DNA of 64,000 bases from Spisula solida (taxonomy: Eukaryota; Mollusca; Bivalvia; Venerida; Mactridae). The stretch covers positions 19,139,322 to 19,203,321 of the forward strand of contig OX365955.1 of assembly GCA_947247005.1 (NCBI GenBank), read 5' to 3'. The position numbers and the translations under genes were made by a program. Below are positions 24,731 to 38,100 of this stretch, piece after piece. The notes beneath the pieces were generated by a model, which ran no database searches, had not been told where the DNA came from, and saw only the letters and a program-made list of their open reading frames with translations. How positions within the stretch are numbered: position 1 is the stretch's first letter; each line of letters starts with the position of its first letter.

Positions 24731-24734
24731 ACTC

Positions 24735-25025
24735 GTATAGGAGAGAGCATGTTTGTATACAAAGAGATTAGTACCACCAGCTAGCTATTGGTGAATGGGA
24801 GGTTTTTATTGTTCATTCATCCAATAGACTGCTGGTGGGCATTTTGCATATGAATACGATGATCTCTCCTATATGAGAGATCATGTTTGTATACAGAGGT
24901 ATTCATATGCAAATGTACTCACCGGCTAGCCATATAGGTGAATAACTGGGTTTTATTGTCAATTCATCCCATAGATTGCCGGTGGGAATTTTTCATATGA
25001 ATATTGCGATCTCTTCTATTCCCAA
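24735..25025. repeat. Two diverged tandem copies of a dyad repeat (about 145 bp each)
   Basis: Each copy contains gatcatgtttgtataca or a variant, a gctagc core, a ggttttattgt stretch, a caattcatcc-type stretch, then catatgaata and gatctctcct. Both copies share a partial dyad (caccrgctagc against gctggtggg). Confidence 0.7.
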
Positions 25026-26177
25026 TCGTCTTCAATACTGTTTAAAGAATTCTGATGAATCGGGGTTATATACAGGTCGAATACCCATCTAGCGGGTCAC
25101 GGGTGGTGAGTGCGGTACGAGGTTAAATACCCGTGTATGTGAGAGGTTGTGCGCGTGAGGGAGGGTTCTGTGAGTATACGTCCGTGGTTCGGTCAGGAAA
25201 GGTTGAGTACACTTTTTGCGACATAAACACAACACGTTACCTGGTAACAGAACAGTATATACCCTGATTATCTATCCCCATAGTACATTGACATATAAAC
25301 ATACCTACCCCCTACCCTCACTGTTTGTTAATTAATGCCCGTTAATAATACAAATACTGAAGTAAACTTACCTTTAATCTCATAAATCAGACAACAAAGT
25401 ACTCCATAAAGTCTCCCATTTACAAATATTAAAACACCAATATGTATACAATCATAAATTGACTTAAAAAGATAACACTTGACATACACTTTAATACATT
25501 CCCCCACCTTTTTGTCAGAGTTAAGTGTGTTTATATCGACCAGTTGGCATAAGTTACGTACATATTTTTATACATTTGTGTGACATACAAGACTTTATGA
25601 TTCAGTCTACTATATCTTTATATTGCCAATACCCAATCGTATGGTATTGGTTTACCAAATATCGTGTGGATTTAGTTAAGCCATTGAATTATCGACGTTT
25701 ATCATAAAACAAGCACATGCAGGTCGAGGTTGGAGTAGAGCAATATTTGGAAATTTGAGATATAGAATCAGATTATAGTTTAAATGCAGGTATTAAGCAA
25801 ATATTATCGATGAAGATTTTTATCGTCTGCAAATCGTATTTGAACAATTGTTCGGCATTGACTTTGAGTGAATTAAGATCATAATTATAACGTACGGAAT
25901 GGCTAATTATATACTGAAGCATTACATTAAAAGTAAATTTCAATTTATTATATTTAATGTATCAAGTCCATCTATAAAATAATTAACATAATTATTTTGG
26001 AAAATTTGAACATTTCGGCCTGTTTTTGTGGGTTTTCATAACCGATATACGTCATACATGAATTAGGCTTACAGAGAGGACTGGGCTTGCCAAACTGTGT
26101 TGCCTCTTTACATAAAATCGTTATTATTATTATTATTATTAGTGACCACTGACTGCTAGGGGTCTTCAGCTCATCGA

Positions 26178-26596
26178 TGATGACAGTTTTGAAAGCATGT
26201 TGAGGAACCATATGCATGCAGTACATAACTAATTGTAGTCGGGAACGTACATGATGAATAGACTTTGAAAGCATGTTGAGGAACCAGTACATAACTCATT
26301 GTAGTCGGGAACGTACATGATGAATAGACTTTGAAAGCATGTTGAGGAACCAGTACATAACTCATTGTAGTCGGGAACGTACATGATGAATAGACTTTGA
26401 AAGCATGTTGAGGAACCAGTACATAACTCATTGTAGTCGGGAACGTACATGACGAATAGACTTTGAAAGCATGTTGGGGAACCAGTACATAACTCATTGT
26501 AGTCGGGAACGTACATGATGAATAGACTTTGAAAGCATGTTGAGGAACCAGTACATAACTCATTGTAGTCGGGAACATACATGATGAATAGACTTA
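26178..26596. repeat. 66-bp minisatellite, six copies
   Basis: Units of tttgaaagcatgttgaggaa, then cagtacataactcattgtag, then cgggaacgtacatgatgaa. Copies are almost identical, so homogenisation is recent. The 66-bp period keeps two overlapping minus-strand frames open; neither is a gene. Confidence 0.95.
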
Positions 26597-27120
26597 AGTA
26601 ACTGATTAGCTAAGTCTGATATTTTATTGAAACATATTTTGTGGTGAAATGACTCAGATCATGCTGTATCTGCACTGGTAGAGGATGCACCTGCGCCCTT
26701 GTGGCTGCAACATGGGTAAAGTGCCTTTGAACGTGCGTTCGCATGAAAAGGGCGCTATATAAATCTGGTATATTTTTTTTATTTTTTTTATTAGTATATA
26801 AAAATTGTTTCATCTCAGGGAGATGCCAATTTATTATTTGCTTTCAATGGATTACGGAGATTTTTCAATGAAAATAACAGTGAAAATAACAGTGAAATTA
26901 CCACTTTGTTATTTTCACTGTTTTAGAAGCTGGTTCCAGTATCGTTCAGAAAAAGAAACGTTACGTCAACGGCACCGGGCTTCAAAATGTACGTTACGTC
27001 ATCATGACGTCATAATTGTCACGCCGTGCCGTTCCAATTTCGACGTGATTTTTCCAATTAAGCCAATTACGGTACACTTTTAAGAGAAATTAAAGCATAT
27101 AATAAACAGAAAATTTGTTT

Positions 27121-27230
27121 ATTTTTGGTGAAAGATCAATTTTATTTCACTCGTGATCACACAAAAATATATTGATTTTCTGTGATCACTCGATGAAATA
27201 AAATACGATCTTACACCAAAATCAACAAAT
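27121..27230. repeat. Foldback repeat with about 45-bp arms
   Basis: tttttggtgaaagatcaatt through cgtgatcacacaaa is mirrored by tctgtgatcactcgatgaaa through cttacaccaaaa around a short A/T loop. Intact enough to extrude as a hairpin. Located about 0.6 kb upstream of the ZXD gene's first exon. Confidence 0.8.
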
Positions 27231-27806
27231 ATCCTCTATTTAATGCAGCAATAAATAGAAAGTCTTGTTCTACAGAAATTGTTTAATGTTTATGTATTAT
27301 ATTTGTGGTTTCAGGGCAATTTAAGAATGCCAATTAAAATTATTGACCAATGTAATAAGTCGGGTTGCCATGGTTACAAACTTCACTACCGTGTATACAT
27401 TATTGTGGTCTGCGTTGTTTTTTTTATGTTTTCTGTGCTCAGCTGTTTCAGTTGAGTGCTGCGCCTTCCCTGTCCGATTTATTACTATCCTTCCCCATGT
27501 AAATGTTTTCATTTTATCGTGAGAAAGTATCAAAACATAATCAAATGCTTGCTGTTTTCATTTCTTAATTTAGTTTTTCTTCCAATAAACTTTATTAAAA
27601 CGACCAGCTTTAATTAAAAAAATCAACTTCGTGTTGAAACTTAATCAGAGACAATGGCTAGTTGTCGATAGATCTAGCTAGTCACATTTGCTGCAGTAGC
27701 ATACCCAATAGACCTGTACATTCTAAATTTGTCTAAATCACGCAGTACCATTACAAATTGTAATAAAGGGATCTTCAGTATTAACAATGATTTAGTTAAA
27801 ATTAAC

Positions 27807-27818
27807 ATGCGTGTCTAA
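27807..27818 (+). promoter_or_regulatory. Possible upstream ORF of the ZXD gene
   Basis: A three-codon frame, ATG CGT GTC TAA, lies 166 bp before the first in-frame ATG of the main coding sequence. It would act only if the transcript starts upstream, which the sequence does not show. Confidence 0.3.
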
Positions 27819-27972
27819 ATTTATTGTAAAAAGAAAAACTCCAAGGGAGATAAGTGTGGGTAAACCGACTGCTCGCCGTGTTCAATTGATCGCGCACTTG
27901 CTTTATGACGTCATTGTAAAATCTTTGAAGGCAAATGGCGAACCCCTCGTTGGAAAACCAGACGGGGCTGTA

Positions 27973-29125
27973 ATGTCGCTGAGAGGGGTGCTTGAAACCA
28001 AAAAACATGGCGGCGCCCATGTTGTAAAACATGATCGGAACGGAGACTCGTGTGTGCCCCTCTCTGAGAGCTTCCTTGTCATACAATCACTCACTGATGA
28101 GGATACTACCGCATGTGACGAGGTGAGAAATCAAGATGGCCACCAGAAGATGCATGAGGGCGATGAAAATGGTCTCGGGGAAAATTTACCTTTCTTGCCT
28201 GAGCTCGGGACAGACTGCTTGGACAGTTACGATAGTGCTGTTGTGGAGAATAATACCGAATGGTTAAAAGCCAGATGTAAGAACTTCAGTCAGGTGGAGT
28301 TTGATATCACACCGCAAACAACGGGTGATGAAACCCTCGATTTTCCTGGTATTTCAATAGACAGCAGGGCTATTCTTCAAACAGAAGGCGACACTCATAG
28401 TTTTCCTACAGGTTCAGATGTGTCAAACAATTGTATCGATGAAAATCCAAAGATAAGTGCAGATGACAATAAAGTGCACATTAAAGGCAATGCATACGCT
28501 ACCCCGTATCTAACCTTGCCTGCTGCCCAGACACCAGAACACTCGTCTGAGAACACCGGTGTGAATAACACAATGACATTACGGCATTCAATGGATACTT
28601 CATTAGAAAATGTCATAATGCATGCCGTAGGAGGACAAAGTTCTGGAGAATTATACGACGGCTCAAATGGTATTTTAGTTCAGTGCGATTCAAGTAACTT
28701 ACAATCCAAACTTGTCTTGACTGAAAATGGTTTGCTTACGGTTGTGCCAAGTTTATCAGGAACAGTTTCTAGTCAGGAAAATAATGTGATTACTCAAGCA
28801 ATTACAGCACCAAGTCAGGAGACGATGCCAATAAAACAAGAGACATTATTGAACTCCAATGTACAGACTGTGGTGTCAGATCAACAAAATATTGGGGAAA
28901 ACCTCGCACTCACGACTATCTCCATTGCAACAGATAAAATGAGCAATTTAACCAAGATTCTTGTGAACACAAGTCAAGGTCAACAAATGTATCATCTTAA
29001 TATATCGGACCTAACCAGAGCTCAGACTGCGGGTACTGTCAATGATAAGGAGGAGTCTAAGCCAGTGTCCCTGGTCTCTATGCCTATGGTCACACCGATG
29101 TCAGTGACGCAAGCATCTAATCAAA
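27973..29125 (+). CDS. ZXDC: ZXD exon 1 (N-terminal disordered region)
   Basis: About 384 codons from [16 protein letters not shown] to ASNQ. The open frame begins 162 bp earlier but has no ATG there, only GTG at 27811. The donor is at caaa|gtaact: it gives phase 1, which exactly fits exon 2, whereas the frame's stop at 29182 lies inside a SINE-like sequence. Acidic and Ser/Thr-rich (for example [12 protein letters not shown]), with MPIKQE as a possible SUMO site. No known domain. Confidence 0.8.
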
Positions 29126-32100
29126 GTAACTACAATACACTGTTTTTAGCTGTGGTCCAGTGGGCTGGAATTGTTTCCCAGTAATCTGGGTAACGGTTTG
29201 ATTCCCTGTCGCGGCATGTCAAATATCCTTCCATGAAAATTTGACAACTTTGTTGCTTTTCTCCAGATTTCAAGAACTAACTAACCAGTGCCTAGTGGAA
29301 GGGTATAAAGTGAGTACTGGCCATCCCAGGAAAACTGGTTTGGGTGAATTGGCTGCTGTACATACATTATAACTGAATTTTTTTTGAGAAATAGCGATAA
29401 ACCAGAAAACATTGATATAGGGATGATTGGTGAATGTTTGTTCATTTGCTTAAAAACCAAGATTTGCAATTCTATGAAATCATTATTTGACTGAACCGAC
29501 TTCAAGGCCTAGCTACTATAATAAAGGTTTTTAGCCTTAAACAAATTGATGTCAGTATGTGATGGTTGGGTGACATGGGTTTCAGTTATCCTATGGCATC
29601 CACATGTGGGAGGTTGTCAGTGACCTGATCGTGAAGTAGGTAACTAGGTTGTCAGCGATCTCATCGTGAAGTAGGTAACTAGGTTGTCAGCGATCTCATT
29701 GTGAATTAGGTAACTAGGTTGTCAGCGATCTCATCGTGAAGTAGGTTGTCAGCGATCTCATAGTGAAGTAGGTAACTAGGTTGTCAGCGACCTGATCGTG
29801 AAGTAGGTAACTAGGTTGTCAGCGATCTCATCGTGAAGTAGGTTGTCAGCGATCTCATCGTGAAGTAGGTAACTAGGTTGTCAGCGATCTCATCGTGAAG
29901 TAGGTAACTAGGTTGTCAGCGATCTCATCGTGAAGTAGGTTGTCAGCGATCTCATCGTGAAGTAGGTAACTAGGTTGTCAGCGATCTCATCGTGAAGTAG
30001 GTTGGCAGCGATCTGATTGTGAAGTAAACATTCTTCCTCATTATGCAAAAATTGTTTTTATAAATAGATCTAATTGGGTAGTGACTAGTCAGTAGTGGAC
30101 TGGTTGTTAATTAATTCTAGGATGTATTTTAAGAATAAGAGGTCTTGAATGGCCACTGTATGTATATGACAGGTCACAGAAATTGTTGAAAGATGGTATA
30201 AAACATGATGAACCCAACACATGTAACTATGACTTTCTCAAGGTTTAGAATCACATGTGCTTCACAATCTTGTGTTTGTAATCTTTCAGATGTGTTGTTA
30301 TTACCTGTAAAAGGTGAAAGTAATGGTTTGGTGACGTCCCCGGTGAAGGTGAGTTTGTGAAGTCTTATTCCCAGTATTGACAGGGTTGCCACAGACTCTG
30401 GAAAACAGGGAAAATGCCAAAAACAAATTTCCTGCAGGGAATTTCAAAATTGAATAAAAAGCAGGGAATTTAAAAAAAATGGAGGATACATGTGTCTACT
30501 GGTAGCTTGTCTTCATGATTTTATTAAATAAATGTATTTCTTCAAACAGACTGTAAGTAACATGTTATTATTATAAGATATGAATAAATAATGAGTTTGG
30601 TGGTGAAGATACATGTTTATAAGAGGAGAATTCAGGTAACTTTTCAGCTGTATCTGAAATGCAAACACCGCTAACAGTCAGGAAAGAGTCCGGGAATTTC
30701 ATGCTTCATTTTCTGTGGCCACCCTGATTGAGTATAAATTAAGTGACATCCTGTTAATCTGGAGATATTTCAAATTCATTGATCTGTAACAGGGTTTAGA
30801 TATATATAAGAGCTCTTTGAGAAAGCTAACATATTCACCACTCCAGGGGTGAAGTAGGGGCTTCTCTAGAGGCTGAATATCAAGGTTCATTTTGATCCAG
30901 TTTCTACTTGTTTTTACCATTTATTAGCTTAAATATCTATAATGTATAAATACCCTTCTGTCAGCATTGCAAAAAGTATTTGATTAATTGAGCCTAGAAG
31001 ATATAAATATTGATGACTCGGTGTTGTGGGAAGTGTTGTAATACTATATGAAGATGTACTAACTTGTCTGACTACTATTTCAGGATGGCAGTGTGACGGG
31101 TAAGGAGAAGGGGAAGGAACAGTTATATCTCTGTAGTTATGAACAATGTGGTAAACTCTTCAAAACTCTCTCCAAGCTACAAGTACATAACATGACTCAT
31201 ACAGGAGAACGACCATATAAGGTTAGATGCTAGCTTCAATTTACTCAATTCTTCGAGGTTTCTTTTGGCCCTTAAAATGGTCCATTGATCACTGAATTTC
31301 CCTAAAGCTACATTTAAAACTGGTATAGACTCTAGGTGCAGCATTGTTTCAGGTCTTGTGGCAAGTCTTCTCATGGAAACATGACTCATCAATTATTTAC
31401 TGACAGAACAAGTCCAGACTGTTCAGAGAGTTGACCACTCTACGGTTACGTGGACAAATTAACCTGATGTGTTAACATTATATTTAGTCCCCTACCGGTT
31501 TTTGACCAGCGTGGACTATAGGTTTGCCGTCTGTCATTCCGTCAAAAAATCTGGATTCTGACATTACTTAAACAGTTTCCAAGCTAGGTTTATGAAACTT
31601 GGTATGTGGATAGGGGACAATATGGGGATAATGCACGTCCAAACACATTTTGATTCCGACCAAAATTGTGGTTGCTATGGCAACAGAAACATTAAAACCG
31701 GTAGGGGACTTCTGTATTGCTTGCAATTCTTAATTACTTGTTTATCTTTGTCCTTCTATTTTATTTGTGGTATTTTAAGTGTGCACAAAATATACTTCAT
31801 TATGTAATGTGATCATCCATTAAAAGGGCCGATATTGCTTTATTTTTTCACTGAAATTGATATATTCTTCATAGGACCTTGTAATATATTTATGCATAAA
31901 GGTCAGGATCAGGTTTAATCCGTTTATACAAAATATACTTCTGAACAAAATCAATAAAACAATGTGTACATGTAGGAGCAAAATAGGTTCTTCATACCTT
32001 CATTGTAGAGCTTAGCTGCTAGCAGAATGTCATTTAGCACATTCAGGTTATGGTTAGTGTTTGTTAGAGCATGAATGATGTATATCTACTGTATGTGTTC

Positions 32101-35100
32101 CAGTGTTCAGAACCAGGCTGTGATTGGGCATTTACCAAGTCATATAAACTAAAGAGACATGAGGAATCTCATAAAGGCAATAAAGACTATGTGGTATGTA
32201 TCTGACTTCTTCCTGCCTTATCTTGAACTCTTTACTCCATAGGGATGTGTAGTGTTCGTATTCAATATTTGTATATTTGACTTTGTACATTGAAATTTTG
32301 AACATTGAAATTTTGTTTGTCAAAGGCCCATATTATAGAAGATTGCATTATTGTAAATATGTTAACCTCGTAAAATAAATACTTTACTTACTTATGTACC
32401 TTTGAAAGCAACATAAATGAATGTGATTATTGACACATAAAAGGTACATTAAGTTGCATGTGTTGTCATAGTAACTTGTGATATATGAATCCATAATTGT
32501 TTGTATTTAACATACAAATATATTATATTATTTTGGTATTGTATACATCAGCGAAATAAAATAAACACTAATGCATTCAGCTGCTGAAAGTACCTTGATT
32601 AGGTTCTCAGGCGAGGAAATACCATTTTCAATGTGGCGGTTGATTCTATTTCAAACAAATGATTAGCCGGTTTCAGAATATTGAAATAGTCGCGGTCCTA
32701 ATCTTGTGTTTATATTTTAGTGTCAGTTCTGTATGAAGAAGTTCACTACAGTGTATAACTTACGTACTCACGTCAAACAACACAGTAGACCTTGTACTGA
32801 AGAATGCCCAGCCAAAGATTGTGGTCTCAAATTTCAAACAAGACGAGAACTCGACAGACATATGAAAACTCATGAAGGCATTGAAAAAACTTACAAGTAG
32901 GTTAAGTTTGATCTTGTATGGACGTATATGTGAAGGAAAGTCTGGCTGATTGCAACCTGGATTATTATACCCGCAGATACAAAGTTTATGGCAGCTATGT
33001 TGGAGTCATGCTTGTGGTTTGTTGGTTGGTTCATCCAATTTTGTCCGGGCTATTTCTCTGTAACCATTGGTCGGATTTCAACGAAACTTTGCATGACTCT
33101 TCAGCTCCAAGCCTAGTTGTGCAAAGACAAAAACACATGATTGTAAACGAAAATCAAACTTCAAACCAAAATCTTGTGGGTTAAAATGTGGCTTTGTGGA
33201 AATTTCAAGGGTCAAAACCCCTACTCCCGAAGCAAATAGAACCCATGCCACCACCATATCACAATGACCCACATGCCACAGCAGAATGTTTGGTTAAGGG
33301 AATGTTTTGATTGGTTAAGATATTCCCTCATTGTAGCACTATATTTGATACTGAGTTATTGTACTAGATTATGTTGATATGTTACAGATGTCCGTACGAA
33401 GGATGTAACAAGTTATTGTACTAGATTATGTTGATATGTTACAGATGTCCGTACGAAGGATGTAACAAGTTATTGTACTATATTATGTTGATATGTTACA
33501 GATCTCGTACGAAGGATGTAACAAGTTATTGTACTATATTATGTTGATATGTTACAGATCTCGTACGAAGGATGTAACAAGTTATTGTACTAGATTATGT
33601 TGATTGGTACAGATATCCGTACGAAGGATGTAACAAGTTATTGTACTAGATTATGTTGATATGTTACAGATGTCCGTACGAAGGATGTAACAAGTTATTG
33701 TACTATATTATGTTGATATGTTACAGATGTCCGTACGAAGGATGTAACAAGTTATTGTACTAGATTATGTTGATATGTTACAGATGTCCGTACGAAGGAT
33801 GTAACAAGTTATTGTACTATATTATGTTGATATGTTACAGATGTCCGTACGAAGGATGTAACAAGTTATTGTACTATATTATGTTGATATGTTACAGATG
33901 TCCGTACGAAGGATGTAACAAGTTATTGTACTAGATTATGTTGATATGTTACAGATGTCCGTACGAAGGATGTAACAAGTTATTGTACTATATTATGTTG
34001 ATATGTTACAGATGTCCGTACGAAGGATGTAACAAGTTATTGTACTAGATTATGTTGATATGTTGCAGATGTCCGTACGAAGGATGTAACAAGTTATTGT
34101 ACTATATTATGTTGATATGTTGCAGATGTCCATACGAAGGATGTAACAAGTTATTGTACTACATTATGTTGATATGTTACAGATGTCCGTACGAAGGATG
34201 TAACAAGTTATTGTACTACATTATGTTGATATGTTACAGATGTCCATACGAAGGATGTAACAAGTTATTTCTCTCACCTCACTGTTTGGGTTCCCACCCC
34301 AGAGTACATCAAGCAGAACCTCAGGATTTAACCTGTCAATACGAGGGCTGTGGTCGCAAGTTTGATAAGTTATGTCGTCTCAAACAACATCAACGAACGC
34401 ACACGGGAGAGCGACCATATGCATGTCACTTTGCGGTAAATATAATATTCTACTTGTTGTCTTTACAGAGTTGAGATATACGAGTAAATATATGGGTTAA
34501 GATACTTTACATACATTTCAACTATAAACTGCACATTGTCAAGTTCAGTTTTGGCCCTGATTGAGATCAATATAATCCTATATAGGTATTTACAATTATT
34601 AGTAACTTCAAAGAAGTAAAATAATGTACATTGCTATCTGTAGTTTATAGTTCAAATTAATGTAAACATACCTAACCTAGATATATAGTATGGTTTTATG
34701 AAAACATGGGTATGACTAGGGTCTAGGGTCAGTTTGATAATTTATCATTTCTTAGCCTAATGTAAGCCAAAATGCCAATTTGTGAGTGTGACGAAAAGTG
34801 TCAATATGGTGTTGATGTTATACATCATGTGCAATTCTATATTTACAAATGTTATATTAAATCAGCCCAGCTTATGCTTATAAATGTAGGACAGTTATCA
34901 GACTTGTGTCTGTATCATTAGTTGTCATACAGCATTGTGGGCAATATTAACATGGATGACCTTTGGTTAACCTCATGTTGACCTTTGGTTACCATAGCAA
35001 CACTCCAGGGCCTCCTGTTTGTAAGGCTAAATAGAGAGGTAGTATTGTGTGTTGTACAATAATGATTAATTAAATATAAATGTATTATATCTTTAGAATA

Positions 35101-38100
35101 TTTAGCTTGTCTGTTTTAAACATATTTTGATTTGTTGGTAGGCAGATACTGTAAACCAATTTACTTTGCAGTCTAACTTTCACGTTTTGCTGAGTGTCGG
35201 CCCTGTGCCCTCGTATGCAAACGTAGGACAGTTATCCGACTTATGTCTGTATCATTAATTGTCATACAGCATTGTGGGCAATATTAACATGGATGACCTT
35301 TGGTTAACCTTGTGTTGACCTTTGGTTACCATAGCAATGCTCCAGGGCCTCCTGTTGGTAAGGCTAAATAGAGAGGTAGTATTGTGTGTTGTACAATAAT
35401 GATTAATTAAATATTTAGCTTGTCTCGTTTTGAAAACAAAGTCTTTATTATATATCTTCCATTCAGTGGAAGTTGAGGTATATTGACTTGTTAGTAGGTA
35501 GTTACTATATAATCATGCTATACATGTGTTAATTTATTCGTCTAGTCGTCTGATCTTGTTCGAACCATAGCTTTTTATCTTTTGTGGTACTTAAGAATAG
35601 CTTGGCATATTTGTTTACCTCCGTGAAACAAGAGTGCCACTCTCAAAAACCATGTAAATATCTCAAAAGTCAAGGTCACATTGTCTGGACCGAAGTTTTT
35701 TACTGTCTTGTGATTTTGTTGACAGGCATCTAGGACAAATGTCACACCGTACTGTGGGCAATCTTAACATGGATCTCTGTTGTGGAAATTTAATACCATG
35801 CTGGTATACAAGAGATCCATGTTGTGGAAATTTAATACCATGCTGGTATACATTTCAGCCATTCTCCAGGTAAACCAGGCTTAATGGCCAAATATGAAAA
35901 TCATGATAAACGAACGTTAGAAAGGCATGACTCTTATGAACAGTGTCTGAAAATGTCAGCAAAATATAACATCCAATTACAAAGTTACAGATCTTTAAGA
36001 CTAACCACATCCGACTTCTTTTTGAATGTCATCACAAACGTAATTTGACATAACGTTAATAAGCATTTCAAACAGACATTAATTGATAAATTCTTGACAT
36101 AAAATTTTATCATGTTTAAGACTTATATTCTTATTTCAATTAACATAAAAAATGTGAATATTTGCTTTTAGAGAAAAGTGGTACATGTAATTGTTTTTAA
36201 CAATTAATCCCTCTTTTTTCTCAATATGGGTATTTGTCAGAAAGGGTCACCATAGCAACGACAGAAGATATTTTAATATAATTCACAAGAATTAATAATT
36301 CTAGACATAGAACATTATTTTACAAGTACTTTAAATTAATCCAAAGAGCATGACTCTTATTTTCCACATTTAGGAGCTTTTCTATACCTAATTACATAAT
36401 TACAATATAATGTCACTAAGCCCAGTTTTCCTGGAAAACGGCTCATTGATATGTACTAATGTTACTTACTTCAGCCCAGCGCCCTCGCATGCTTATGTAG
36501 GACAGTTATCAGACTTGTGTCTGTATCATTAATTGTCATACTGCATTGTGGGCAATATTAACATGGTTGACCTTTGGTTAACCTTGTGTTGACCTTTGGT
36601 TACCATAGCAACACTCCAGGGCCTCCTGTTTGTAAGGCTAAATAGAGAGGTAGTATTGTGTGTTGTACAATTATGATAATGTACGTTTTTGTAATAACTG
36701 CAATATTTTGTTTGTAAATAAGTCTGTGTTATACACTTCATGACACTCCCAATGCAACACCTATATTCTTCATGGTAGATTAATAAATGCATAGTTAACT
36801 GATGCTTCCCTGCAATATTTTTACATGAAGTCATTTTTGTGACTTTTTGATTTACAGTGATGCTCATTATTTGGTTTTATTGTTATCTTTCAATTAACTG
36901 ATTTGCATATAAATTCTAGAAGGCATGCAAAGAATATTATTTCATTCACATTCCAAATTATAACTTAATATCTATTGATTAATAGTTGAACTCCGGGAGT
37001 GTGATTAAGTGTATAATGTCTGTCTATGTTAGAGATATATGTGTTAATGGTTATTACTGTTGTATATTAAATCTAGGGTTGTACCTGGGCATTCTCCACG
37101 GCCAGCAAACTGACCAGACATATGACTAAACATACAAACAAACGTAAATGGGTGTGTAATGAGTGTGGGAAGGCATTTCTACGAGCAGAACATCTCAAGG
37201 GTCACATGATTACACATACTGGGATACGACCTTTCAAATGTCCTGTAGAAAGTGAGTACATTATAACAAGGCATCTCCTTGTCACTTTCTTCTATTCATG
37301 CTTTTACTGCAGTTAGCTTGCTGTCTTATTGTATCATGAACTGAACAGGGTTTTTTTGCATGTGCACAGTTATTTGTTGACAAGGACATTTTATGTCCTT
37401 TAGTTTTAAAGATGAAATAAACACATGAACATCTCGTCTTTTTGTATGTATACTTCAAAAACCATGGCTCGAAAACAATTGTTAATTTCCATCATGCAAC
37501 CATTTTGTATAGTGGCCTTCACCTCTATGAACAAATGAAAATGTTATCATCAGAATTGTCAATTCTGATTGGTTAGTCTATAAATAGCATTCCAGAAATC
37601 TCCTCTTTCTATTGGTTCACAAAGAAATTTCATAGGGGGTTTTTCCCATCAGATGTGCAGAAAATGGCGGACATCTGTTTCATTCATTCTGTTGCAATAA
37701 ACTTTAATCATATGTAAAATGTAAACACATGTCAGTAATGTATTATATTGTCTGTACAGAATGTGCTCAGAAGTTTGTATCCAAGAGCAGTGTGTATGTT
37801 CATCTAAAAAAGCATGAGAAGGCGGACCGTGAAGTTACGTACCATTGTCCAATGGATTCCTGTGATAGAAAGTATAACACTAAGGCTAAACTACGTCAGC
37901 ATATACTCAAACATTTCCCGGGTACCCTGAAACCTGAAGATGCTACCAAGATTGATATTGTACCATTGTTCAAGAATCAAGGTCAGGAACAGAAGAAGTC
38001 TGAGGAAACGATTGTTACACCTGTAGCTGTCAATGTGAAAAGTATGTATTCTATAATTATTCTGGGTTGTGGTTCCAGGGCAATGTTTTACTGTAGATCT

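Noticed and set aside
26171..26582. Two long overlapping minus-strand frames
   Set aside because: Both consist of the same 66-bp repeat read in two phases; no splice or codon support.
27811..29184. 457-codon plus-strand frame taken as a complete protein
   Set aside because: It starts at GTG, not ATG, and its last codons run into a SINE-like sequence after a good donor at 29126 that fits the phase of exon 2. It is exon 1 of the ZXD gene with the ends trimmed.
29600..30027. CRISPR-like regularly spaced repeats
   Set aside because: Units are contiguous with no unique spacers, in an intron of a eukaryotic gene; it is a minisatellite.
34052..34474. Plus-strand frame starting in the 57-bp array as an independent small zinc-finger gene
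   Set aside because: The fingers belong to ZXD exon 6; the front part is repeated intron/exon-edge sequence with no promoter evidence.
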